Below, one piece after another: positions 8,401 through 15,130 of a stretch of 37,643 bases of DNA. How positions within the stretch are numbered: position 1 is the stretch's first letter; every line of letters starts with the position of its first letter. Location of the stretch: the NCBI GenBank assembly GCA_016783885.1, contig JADHVR010000035.1, positions 1 to 37,643 on the forward strand. Direction: 5' to 3'. The position numbers and the translations under genes are program-made. The notes below the pieces were generated by a model. The model made no database searches and was not told the origin of the DNA. It saw nothing but the letters and a program-made list of their open reading frames with translations. Source of the DNA: Bacteroidales bacterium (GTDB taxonomy: Bacteria; Bacteroidota; Bacteroidia; Bacteroidales; JAADJA01).

Positions 8401-9659
8401 CAAGAATATTTAAATCGAATATCTTTTAAATATTGTAGTTGTTCAGGTCCGGAATAAACAAAGCTATCGCATTGAAAGTCAATTTCCGGTTCTGTCAGAT
8501 GCAATTTCAACCTGCCCGTAGTAACAGATGAGTTTTCAGTAAGCGTCAGGTATTTCGCACCGGAAATAAACGAGGAATCAACAGAAACATCTAACAGCAG
8601 TACATTTGCATTATCTATATATAATATTGTATCAATCTCCTTATTTATGGAAAGGCAGTATATTTTTTCTAACTGAAAAGTGTCAGTATAAAATTCCTTA
8701 ATCATATTAAAAAGGACATCTGTTTTTGAGGCGGTTTCTATTGAATCATTAGTTTTTTTTATGAATTGATACTTGGTTTCTATAAACTTAGTGTCGGAGA
8801 TTAATATTTTTTCGAACTTTAGATCCTTGTTAGCAATAAATTCTTTCAGCGCGAATCCACTAATAATTATCTTATCTGTCTTTGCAGAATAAACAGGGCG
8901 GGCTTCAAAATCGACATTTTCTACCGGTAAAAATGAGATGCCTCCGGTCATAAACTTCCTTGCTTCCGAATGATAAACAATTGAATCGATAGTGAGATAA
9001 TATTCTTTATTGATTTTTTGCTTATGGTTATACAGGTTCACATCAAGCCGGAAATGTGCATCAAGGTCATTTTTTTCAATTTTTAACTGTGCCAGGTCAG
9101 ATAATTGAAGATCACGGATGAGGATATTGATCTTGTCGAAGCTGATTTCCGTATCATCTCCTTCCAAATACTGAAAAGCCCCGTATTTGATTTCGAGTTC
9201 TTCAATATCAAATGAAAACGGACTGGATTGGCTTTTCTTTTTTATTACTTCCGGAGTAAGAACTTTTGAAAAGAAATCTTTTTTCTGAATAATCGTATCT
9301 TTTTTTAGTTCGATTTCGGGGTTAAATAGTTTGATTTTTTGCACTTTAAAATTTTTATTAAAAAACAACTCAATCAAATTTATCCGGTCGATACTAAGCT
9401 CAGAAAAAGACAGACTCCTGATATATATGCTCGAAGAAGTATCAATAGAAACCTCATTAAATTTTAATACGACATCAGTAAATTCGACTGATCCTATAAA
9501 AATGTTGGCGCCGGCTTTTTTGTATTCGAGGTGGATTTTGTCTTTGCTTAAATTAGCAACCTGCAATTTGATCAAATATCCAAAAAACAAATTGAAAGCA
9601 AGGAGAACCAGCGCTATAAAGGCAATGGCAATTATTGATATCTTATATATTTTTTTCAA
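5418..9659 (-). CDS. Giant AsmA/TamB-like envelope protein, 1413 aa
   Basis: A single N-terminal membrane segment (about 5-30, IAIAFIALVLLAFNLFFGYL) followed by about 1350 residues of repeating amphipathic beta strands, with recurrent phrases such as 'LDSVEI', 'IDSIVY', 'IYIRSLSFSELSIDRINL' and 'FRFNGKVENLDLTKFNSM'. This pattern, with the near-C-terminal GNGRLDIPSITGN block, is that of AsmA-like/DUF748-type proteins, which form a long hydrophobic groove between inner and outer membranes and are thought to move lipids. The function is inferred by fold class. The start is TTG (MKKIYKI); no better ATG gives the membrane segment. It lies 12 bases after the HD-domain gene, so the two probably form one transcript. 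Confidence 0.8.
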   Translation of the reverse strand: MKKIYKISIIAIAFIALVLLAFNLFFGYLIKLQVANLSKDKIHLEYKKAGANIFIGSVEFTDVVLKFNEVSIDTSSSIYIRSLSFSELSIDRINLIELFFNKNFKVQKIKLFNPEIELKKDTIIQKKDFFSKVLTPEVIKKKSQSSPFSFDIEELEIKYGAFQYLEGDDTEISFDKINILIRDLQLSDLAQLKIEKNDLDAHFRLDVNLYNHKQKINKEYYLTIDSIVYHSEARKFMTGGISFLPVENVDFEARPVYSAKTDKIIISGFALKEFIANKDLKFEKILISDTKFIETKYQFIKKTNDSIETASKTDVLFNMIKEFYTDTFQLEKIYCLSINKEIDTILYIDNANVLLLDVSVDSSFISGAKYLTLTENSSVTTGRLKLHLTEPEIDFQCDSFVYSGPEQLQYLKDIRFKYSCLSKNGDKQEICMDILVNSLVLNGLNTKELINSQVADFSLFVKNPNVKIYDPDLFKFKNHKKKKFDLPDKIVLNEFVLENGSFYLFNLSEEMFAINDLNFSSVDLEIKTDLNKQKNYFEYQSFETSFNDLKFISADKSTKFDIEDVLLKNHSLSLHNLTFSKNKLEKISSEEGVKYKIDTSKLEIKKLFINQFDIQKVINQREFIAEDLLIEKPQYYQFANAINTIKDDSTTHKFSIEKLNNELGRYLKKLNIAKLNLSNGNFIYRTANDITVYRSGYDLQINDLQFGVEDQESGRHDISPGFLHLNLFDTKLSSNSIYLTSDSILYNTLDNNVTLKNLIVRNSDRISVISKNQKSVKYEVRLPLINLYQLDPEPESGAPVSFQSVDITSPHIFVGIPQKRKNKNEKAKNINLPTGLITDYINIEDGKIRIYLCIENDTLKLNANEFNFSWHKHPEIKSSSEVGLNNDDLMDKLNFMFSGISATKKNMTASINSIDFNNLYGKISVNKIEQAFYSGTGSNKETKNKFLIEKVVIDQPQLITKDGNLVNLKISKIDIPDVDINLVSDKKKPATRKHLNLNDTSLKKLFNRIEYVQIDSTIIDNIHIRHTTQTDTIQKHFDINRISFFMDGFRLDSSLFDSRKTSFAKDIIIRLHDREIITKDSMYLMKTNNLTYDYNLDKIVLDSVEIVPRYANKQFFDKAKYQTDRIEFRGKNITIDGINIRSLLEDSLYHLDKITLNQFRLYDYRDKKYPLKPGIYKKMPQQILNDLPAILMIDTIQVNDSYILYGEYVDKSSKPGEIYFDDFNASIYNLSNVFKVKDTNYVMKAVVNSKIMNDADMTVELYFPLSKSADYFRFNGKVENLDLTKFNSMTENLFGISIVKGNGRLDIPSITGNNKHSEGELTLRYKRFKLALYSRKKVRLHKGIGSEFIDLMLNDILIKSNNPEFLGKIRKGEVYFNRDTKKSILNYIWKSVMSGTLSTMGFNTKEQRKEKKK

Positions 9660-9671
9660 GACTGTATGAAT

Positions 9672-10271
9672 CTATATTTTATAAATATAATCGATTCCGA
9701 AAAGGTCAACAAATTCTTCAAACATCTGCAATTTATCCTCTCCGTATTTCAGGATTTTTTTTCGTATTTTTTCCGGAGGCTTTGGAACAGTGAGATGTTT
9801 ATCCGATTTTGAGTAAAACTTATCCGCATAACAAATTATTTTTTCTTCATAAGTTACAGGTAACATATCCCGGTGGGGTAGGGGCATATTTGAATTTATG
9901 ATGTCTTCTGCAGATAGTCCTACTCCGACATGTCTTTCACAAATTGGGGCAATCTCAGGCAAACCTTCTTTTTCAAGGATTTCCCTGCCTAAGTATGTAT
10001 GGGCAATGTAAGGATACTCACCAAAACAACCTATTTCAGGTGCATCGGTTTTTATTATTCCAATATCATGAAGCATTGCCCCTTTTAAAATAAAATCCAT
10101 ATTCAAACCAAGGTTCCTGTTGTGTTCGCCTATTTTCAGGGAGAGTTCCGTAACTTTTACACTATGAGTGAAATAATATAAATATGCTCTTGAGTCCTTC
10201 GGATAATATTTTTCAATAATCCCGGTAACTTCTTCAGGTATAGTAAAAGGAATTTTCAAATTCTCAATCAT
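9672..10271 (-). CDS. HD-domain metal-dependent phosphohydrolase-like protein (HDIG type)
   Basis: 199 residues with an HD signature: His36 in FTHSVKVTELSLKIG, His68-Asp69 in GAMLHDIGIIKTDAPEIG, His91 in YIAHTYLGREIL and His114 in CERHVGVGLS. This looks like the small HDIG family of uncharacterised proteins found in bacteria and archaea (TIGR00295 type). HD proteins hydrolyse phosphomonoesters or nucleotides at a di-metal centre; the substrate here is unknown. It begins at ATG 10271 and is followed after 12 bases by the AsmA-like gene. Its promoter must lie to the right, inside the small divergent frame at 10273-10431; only an imperfect box (TAATCTTTG) is seen there. Confidence 0.88.
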   Translation of the reverse strand: MIENLKIPFTIPEEVTGIIEKYYPKDSRAYLYYFTHSVKVTELSLKIGEHNRNLGLNMDFILKGAMLHDIGIIKTDAPEIGCFGEYPYIAHTYLGREILEKEGLPEIAPICERHVGVGLSAEDIINSNMPLPHRDMLPVTYEEKIICYADKFYSKSDKHLTVPKPPEKIRKKILKYGEDKLQMFEEFVDLFGIDYIYKI

Positions 10272-10272
10272 T

Positions 10273-10431
10273 ATGATAATTTCAGTTAAACCCGTTGAAA
10301 AGGAATTTGCAAAGATTACAGTGTATAAGTATGCTGATACTCATTACATTACTTATGATCCGCTTATAAAACCTGTTTTCTACGGGTTTGAAACAAAATT
10401 AGATTATTTCAGGTTATTACATCCACTTTGA
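10273..10431 (+). CDS. Small hypothetical ORF, 52 aa
   Basis: ATG to TGA, beginning MIISVKPVEKEFAKITVYKY and ending KLDYFRLLHPL. Its codons look ordinary and the product is rich in Tyr and Phe, but no family is recognised. It starts 1 base from the start of the divergent HD-domain gene, leaving no room for a 5' untranslated region unless the transcript of the HD gene starts inside it. It might be a small protein, a decayed gene start or chance. Confidence 0.3.
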   Translation: MIISVKPVEKEFAKITVYKYADTHYITYDPLIKPVFYGFETKLDYFRLLHPL

Positions 10432-10443
10432 TAATAATATTTT

Positions 10444-10451
10444 ATAATTTT
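10444..10451 (+). promoter_or_regulatory. Probable promoter -7 box upstream of tRNA-Arg
   Basis: TAATTTTG, a perfect TAnnTTTG, about 93 bases before the tRNA. No TTG at the right spacing. Confidence 0.45.
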
Positions 10452-10496
10452 GCAGTGAAATACAATTTTAAATTTATCTTAAAAAAATCTAAAATC

Positions 10497-10526
10497 CCCG
10501 CCCGACTGGCCGTAAGGACGGGCGGG
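10497..10526. repeat. G+C-rich 8-bp hairpin before tRNA-Arg
   Basis: CCCGCCCG (10497-10504) pairs perfectly with CGGGCGGG (10519-10526) around a 14-base loop. It stands out in A+T-rich surroundings, ends 18 bases before the tRNA and has no U-run, so it looks more like an interspersed REP-type hairpin or a processing signal than a terminator. Confidence 0.5.
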
Positions 10527-10544
10527 TAAAATCGTAAATAAAAA

Positions 10545-10618
10545 GGACCCGTAGCATAATTGGATAGTGCACCTGACTACGGATCAGGAGGTTGGGGGTT
10601 CGAGTCCCTTCGGGTTCA
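10545..10618 (+). tRNA. tRNA-Arg (anticodon ACG)
   Basis: Cloverleaf: acceptor GGACCCG pairs with CGGGTTC (one G-U) plus discriminator A. The D arm holds AGCATAATTGGATAGTGC. The anticodon stem CCTGA/TCAGG encloses the loop CTACGGA, so the anticodon is ACG (A34 probably edited to inosine, reading CGN). The T arm is GGGGGTTCGAGTCCC with the invariant TTCGA. CCA is not encoded. Confidence 0.96.
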
Positions 10619-10703
10619 CAAAATATAATTATATAAGCCTGTATATGTGAAAGATATGAGCTTTTTATCTATATTAGGTACAATATAGGTACAACCATAC
10701 CTC

Positions 10704-10725
10704 CTGTTGGCGTTCCCACCAACAG
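10704..10725. repeat. CTGTTGG hairpin upstream of the first repeat-protein gene
   Basis: CTGTTGG and CCAACAG form a 9-bp stem with one mismatch and loop TTCC. A nearly identical hairpin stands at the same relative place before the paralogue (14919-14940), where the stem is perfect and the loop differs (TTAT). Both lie about 190-210 bases before the start codons. The rest of 10619-10911 holds only the promoter and leader. Confidence 0.55.
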
Positions 10726-10848
10726 TAAAATGTTCAGTTTTCTTTTTAATATTATTTGGATATGCCTGTAATTTTGAGTCACACTTTTTTTGCCCGGCAG
10801 TTTTCCGACAGAAAGAAAATAAAACATAACACATCTTAAATATAATAT

Positions 10849-10911
10849 ATATTTTGTATATTTATGCCCTATTACGCCAGCAAACAAATTTATTAATTAA
10901 AAACAAGAGCT
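10849..10911 (+). promoter_or_regulatory. Promoter-like box and shared 5' leader of the 1198-aa gene
   Basis: ATATTTTG (10849-10856) lies where the paralogue has the perfect TAATTTTG. It is followed by a leader nearly identical to that at 15064-15130, including GCCCTATTACGCCAGCAAA and AAAAACAAGAGCT just before the ATG. Confidence 0.5.
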
Positions 10912-13900
10912 ATGAAAAAAATTACACTTTCTATGGTTATGATAACCATAGCCATAACAGTTTTAGCACAATCCCCACAAGCCTTCAAATACCAGGCAGT
11001 TGCCAGGGATAATGCAGGGAATGTGCTGGATAATCAAAATGTTACTTTCCGATTTAGCATCTTACAGGGAAGCGCAAGTGGTACCGTAATTTTTCTGGAA
11101 ACACACGAAGCAATTACCAATGAATTTGGATTAGTGAACCTTGAAATTGGAAACGGGGAACCGGAAATCGGTTCTTTGGCAGAAATTGACTGGAGTACCG
11201 GGGAAAAATTCCTTGAAGTAGAACTGGATCCGGCAGGAGGATACACATTTACCTCCATGGGCACTACGCAGCTGCTTTCAGTGCCTTATTCCTTATATTC
11301 CGAATCAACCGGCGACACTTCACGTTGGAGAAAAAACAACGATGATTTGTATTTTACAAATGGAAATGTGGGGATAGGGACAGATAATCCTCATTCATGG
11401 GCCAAACTTGATGTAAGAGGAACTTTTACTGTGGATGGTTATACATACCTCACCCGCATGGACGGAGGTGAGGCAATTTTAGATTTGTACAATACAATTT
11501 CAGATTGGGAGCTGGTTGCAGCATCAGATAACAATCGGTTTGATATACGAAAGTGGGGTGGAGTGGCGGCTTTAAGCATTTCAGATAATAATTTTATTGG
11601 GATTGGCACATCAACTCCTGCCGGAATACTGGATATTGCAGGGGCATACTGTTTTCCGGCTATTGATGGCACCTCCGGACAGGTATTGCAAACTGACGGA
11701 AGTGGGGTTTTAAGTTGGAATAACGATGCAGGAGCAACTGAAATTAACGATCTCACTGACGGAAGAACCCAGGGCAACTGCGTTTTTCTTGGCTCAGGTG
11801 CAGGAGCAAATGACGATGGCTCAGATAACCGAAATGTTGCAGTGGGCATAGATGCACTTAATACAAACACTTCAGGAGCCTGGAATACAGCAAATGGATT
11901 CCGGGCATTATTCCTCAATACGACAGGAAATAATAACACAGCAAATGGATACCAGGCTTTATATAGTAATACGGAAGGAGAAAGGAACACAGCAAATGGA
12001 CACTCGGCATTACATGATAATATGACAGGAAATAATAACACTGCAAATGGATTCCAGGCTTTATACTTCAATACGATTGGAAATCATAACACAGCAAATG
12101 GATGCCAGTCTTTACGTTCTAATACAACAGGAACTAAAAACACAGCATTTGGATATGCCGCAAATTACTATAACCAGGAAGGCTCAAATAATACGATCAT
12201 AGGATATCAAGCCGGCCTGGGAACAGTATTCCACAATAAATCAGGAAATGTATTCCTGGGCTTCCAGGCAGGTTACAATGATACAACAGACAACAAACTT
12301 TATATTGAAAACTCGCTATCTTCAAACCCTTTAATTTATGGTGAGTTTGATAATGACCTTGTGCGTATAAATGGGGATCTGGATGTCACTGGTTCCTTTT
12401 TAAACTTTGGTATTGATGATTTGTTAGACGCAAAAACCCTGGGCAACAGCGTTTTTCTTGGTTCAGGTGCAGGAGCTAATGATGATGGAACGGATAACCA
12501 AAATGTTGCAGTTGGTATTGATGCACTTACCGAAAACACTTCAGGAAATAGGAACACAGCAACTGGATACCGGGCTTTATATTATGATACGACAGGACAG
12601 AGTAACACAGCAACTGGACACCAGGCTTTATATAACAATACAACAGGAAACTATAACACAGCAACTGGAACCGGGGCTTTAGGTTTAAATACGACAGGAG
12701 ATTTTAACATAGCAAATGGATTCTATGCTTTATTAGGTAATACGACAGGAAATTATAACACAGCAAATGGATCACGGGCTTTAGGTTTTAATACGACAGG
12801 AAATTATAACATAGGAATCGGATATGCCGCAAATTTTTATAACCAGGAAGGTTCAAATAATACTATTATAGGACATGAAGCCGGCATGGGAACATCAGTC
12901 CATAATAAATCCGGAAATGTATTTTTGGGATTTCAGGCAGGATACAATGATACCACTGACAATAAACTCTATATCGAAAACTCAAGTTCTTCAACACCGC
13001 TAATTTGGGGCGATTTTGCTAATGATACATTAAGAATCAATGGAACATTTGACATAAACAACGCCTATCATTTTCCATTATCAGATGGTACAAGCGGACA
13101 GGTATTGCAAACTAACGGAAGCGGGGTTCTAAGTTGGAATAATGATGCCGGTGCAACTTCAATTAACGGCCTAAGTGACGGAAGAACAATAGGCAACAGT
13201 GTTTTTCTTGGATCAGGTGCAGGAGCAAATGACGATGGCACAGATAACCGAAATGTTGCAGTCGGGAGGGATGCACTTAACGCAAACATTTCAGGATCCT
13301 GGAATACAGCAAATGGATTTCAGACTTTATACTACAATACGATTGGAAATTATAACACAGCAAATGGATACCAGTCTTTACGTAATAATACGACAGGAGA
13401 TAAGAACACAGCAATTGGATATGCCGCAAATTACTGGAACCAGGAAGGCTCAAATAATACGATCATAGGATTTCAAGCCGGCCTGGGAACATCACTCCAC
13501 AATAAATCCGGAAATGTATTCCTGGGATATCAGGCAGGATACAATGATACCACCGACAATAAACTATATATCCAAAACTCAGCTTCTTCAACTCCGCTGA
13601 TTTATGGTGAGTTTGATAATGACCTGTTAAGAGTAAACGGAACCTTTGATATAAATGATGCTTATCAATTTCCAACCACGGATGGTATAAGCGGACAGGT
13701 ATTGCAAACCGACGGAAGTGGAGTTCTAAGTTGGAATAACGACGGAGGAGCAACAGAAATTAACGACCTTACTGACGGAAAAACAGTTGCCACCAGCGTT
13801 TTTCTTGGCTCAGCTGCAGGAGCTAATGACGATGGAACAATTAACCAAAATGTTGCAGTCGGGGATAGCGCACTTAACGCAAACACTTCAGGACATTACT

Positions 13901-14508
13901 GTACAGCAATTGGTAGCAAGGCTTTATTTTTAAATACGGAAGGAAATGGGAACACAGCAATTGGAACCAGAGCTTTATATCATAATGAAGGAAATGGGAA
14001 CACAGCAATTGGAGGCTTTGCTTTGGCAGATAATGAAACAGGATATAATAACACAGCAATTGGAGGCTTTGCTTTAGCAGATAATGAAACAGGAATTTCG
14101 AACACAGCAAATGGACGCAATTCTTTAGACCTGAATACTACAGGAAGTTATAACACAGGAATTGGAACCATGGCTTTATCTTCCAATATGACAGGAAATA
14201 ATAATACAGCCATAGGATATCAAGCTGGTCTCTTCTCGGGGGGAGCAAATAAATCAGGAAGTGTATGCCTGGGATATAGGGCTGGGTACGGACAATCTGG
14301 AGATAATAAGCTCTATATTGATAACTCATCTTCTACAACACCTTTAATTTACGGTGACTTTTCTACGGATAAAGTAACCATAAACGATGTGCTGATTTTG
14401 CCCCCACGCTCTTCTTTCCCTCTCAATGCTGTAGAGGGGGAACTCTTTGTTAGTGATACTCACCATATTTATTGTAAACTGGGTGGAGTGTGGAAACAGT
14501 TGGATTAG
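10912..14508 (+). CDS. Secreted giant with YadA-head-like beta-roll repeats, 1198 aa
   Basis: Residues 1-19 are a signal peptide ending VLAQ. Residues 20-135 are an N-terminal domain (QAFKYQAVARDNAGNVL, ending LLSVPYSLYSES) common at the start of Bacteroidota surface and tail-fibre-like proteins. The remainder is a two-level repeat. The small unit is about 18 residues (NTANGYQALYSNTEG type), recalling left-handed beta-roll heads of trimeric adhesins. These are grouped into four large modules starting near residues 247, 508, 720 and 919, three of which open with a DGTSGQVLQTDGSGVLSWNN-type linker; all have a GNSVFLGSGAGAN-type block and close with a KLYIENSSSSTPLIYG-type strand. No T9SS sorting domain is seen, so surface attachment is unclear. 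The role, perhaps adhesion, is inferred. An in-frame TAG ends it just before a coiled-coil-like continuation (14509-14613). Confidence 0.85.
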   Translation: MKKITLSMVMITIAITVLAQSPQAFKYQAVARDNAGNVLDNQNVTFRFSILQGSASGTVIFLETHEAITNEFGLVNLEIGNGEPEIGSLAEIDWSTGEKFLEVELDPAGGYTFTSMGTTQLLSVPYSLYSESTGDTSRWRKNNDDLYFTNGNVGIGTDNPHSWAKLDVRGTFTVDGYTYLTRMDGGEAILDLYNTISDWELVAASDNNRFDIRKWGGVAALSISDNNFIGIGTSTPAGILDIAGAYCFPAIDGTSGQVLQTDGSGVLSWNNDAGATEINDLTDGRTQGNCVFLGSGAGANDDGSDNRNVAVGIDALNTNTSGAWNTANGFRALFLNTTGNNNTANGYQALYSNTEGERNTANGHSALHDNMTGNNNTANGFQALYFNTIGNHNTANGCQSLRSNTTGTKNTAFGYAANYYNQEGSNNTIIGYQAGLGTVFHNKSGNVFLGFQAGYNDTTDNKLYIENSLSSNPLIYGEFDNDLVRINGDLDVTGSFLNFGIDDLLDAKTLGNSVFLGSGAGANDDGTDNQNVAVGIDALTENTSGNRNTATGYRALYYDTTGQSNTATGHQALYNNTTGNYNTATGTGALGLNTTGDFNIANGFYALLGNTTGNYNTANGSRALGFNTTGNYNIGIGYAANFYNQEGSNNTIIGHEAGMGTSVHNKSGNVFLGFQAGYNDTTDNKLYIENSSSSTPLIWGDFANDTLRINGTFDINNAYHFPLSDGTSGQVLQTNGSGVLSWNNDAGATSINGLSDGRTIGNSVFLGSGAGANDDGTDNRNVAVGRDALNANISGSWNTANGFQTLYYNTIGNYNTANGYQSLRNNTTGDKNTAIGYAANYWNQEGSNNTIIGFQAGLGTSLHNKSGNVFLGYQAGYNDTTDNKLYIQNSASSTPLIYGEFDNDLLRVNGTFDINDAYQFPTTDGISGQVLQTDGSGVLSWNNDGGATEINDLTDGKTVATSVFLGSAAGANDDGTINQNVAVGDSALNANTSGHYCTAIGSKALFLNTEGNGNTAIGTRALYHNEGNGNTAIGGFALADNETGYNNTAIGGFALADNETGISNTANGRNSLDLNTTGSYNTGIGTMALSSNMTGNNNTAIGYQAGLFSGGANKSGSVCLGYRAGYGQSGDNKLYIDNSSSTTPLIYGDFSTDKVTINDVLILPPRSSFPLNAVEGELFVSDTHHIYCKLGGVWKQLD

Positions 14509-14613
14509 GATACGTTAGAAGAACTGAAAACACGGATTGAGGAATTGGAAAAAGATAGTCAGTTATTAATCGTAACTTATATTGCTACCTGCTACTGGAA
14601 ACTCAGCAGGTAA
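14509..14613 (+). pseudogene. In-frame coding-like remnant after the TAG of the 1198-aa gene
   Basis: Directly after the TAG the same frame stays open for 34 codons to TAA. It begins DTLEELKTRIEELEKDSQLL, a heptad-like coiled coil as often ends tail-fibre-like proteins of this phylum. It is either the old C-terminus cut off by a TAG mutation or, less likely, a readthrough extension. Confidence 0.4.
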
Positions 14614-14633
14614 AAGGATTAATTTTTAAAAAA

Positions 14634-14837
14634 TCAAAATGTAGTGGCTTGTAAAACCTTCGTATCCAGTTCTTGCTGCTCGTATAGTTTATTATCAGAC
14701 GACAGGACATCTTTAACCAACTGGTAAAGACCGGCTGCTAACCTGATTTGCTCAAGGTTACCCCGTGCGCAATCATTGCATACCGGATTGTTGTTAACTA
14801 AGTAAGCAAGTGCGGTAAGTTTATCCATTTTATCCAT
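14634..14837 (-). CDS. Small hypothetical protein, 67 aa
   Basis: A minus-strand frame beginning MDKMDKLTALAYLVNNNPVC and ending ELDTKVLQATTF. It is predicted largely helical and contains a CNDC pair. No family is recognised. An upstream in-frame ATG at 14882 would add 15 residues, but a weak -7-like TACTTTTA lies between the two starts, so the shorter form is preferred. It sits alone, opposite to the two giant repeat genes on either side. The amino-acid composition looks protein-like, unlike the low-complexity antisense frames within the repeat genes, yet the evidence remains modest. Confidence 0.4.
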   Translation of the reverse strand: MDKMDKLTALAYLVNNNPVCNDCARGNLEQIRLAAGLYQLVKDVLSSDNKLYEQQELDTKVLQATTF

Positions 14838-14918
14838 TATGCGTTTATTTGATATGTAAAAGTACGACAAATGATCGATCATTATTTCATTCGATATTAT
14901 AAACCCCCCCCCTGCCCC

Positions 14919-14940
14919 CTGTTGGTGTTATCACCAACAG
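14919..14940. repeat. Perfect 9-bp CTGTTGGTG hairpin upstream of the second repeat-protein gene
   Basis: CTGTTGGTG, loop TTAT, CACCAACAG. It corresponds to the hairpin at 10704-10725 before the paralogue. A run of C lies just 5' (14904-14912). Position and pairing are kept while the loop has changed. Confidence 0.6.
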
Positions 14941-15063
14941 GAAAATATTTTGCTAAATATCTTATTTGTAATTCTTGAATTGACCCAGGATTGGAGCCAT
15001 TATTTCCATTATAAAACAACCAGGCAGTAATGAACTAAAACCGCAACTCAATCAAATATAAAA

Positions 15064-15130
15064 TAATTTTGTATATTTATACCCTATTACGCCAGCAAAT
15101 TAAATTATTAATTAATTAAAAACAAGAGCT
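15064..15130 (+). promoter_or_regulatory. Promoter -7 box and shared leader of the 929-aa gene
   Basis: TAATTTTG at 15064-15071 is a perfect TAnnTTTG. The following leader of about 60 bases matches that before the 1198-aa gene almost base for base, including CCCTATTACGCCAGCAAA and AAAAACAAGAGCT. Confidence 0.6.

Noticed and set aside
11439-12071. A 210-codon minus-strand frame inside the 1198-aa gene, and similar antisense frames in both repeat genes
   Set aside because: Repetitive antisense of the 18-residue units; the sense frame has signal peptide, domain order and a conserved paralogue.
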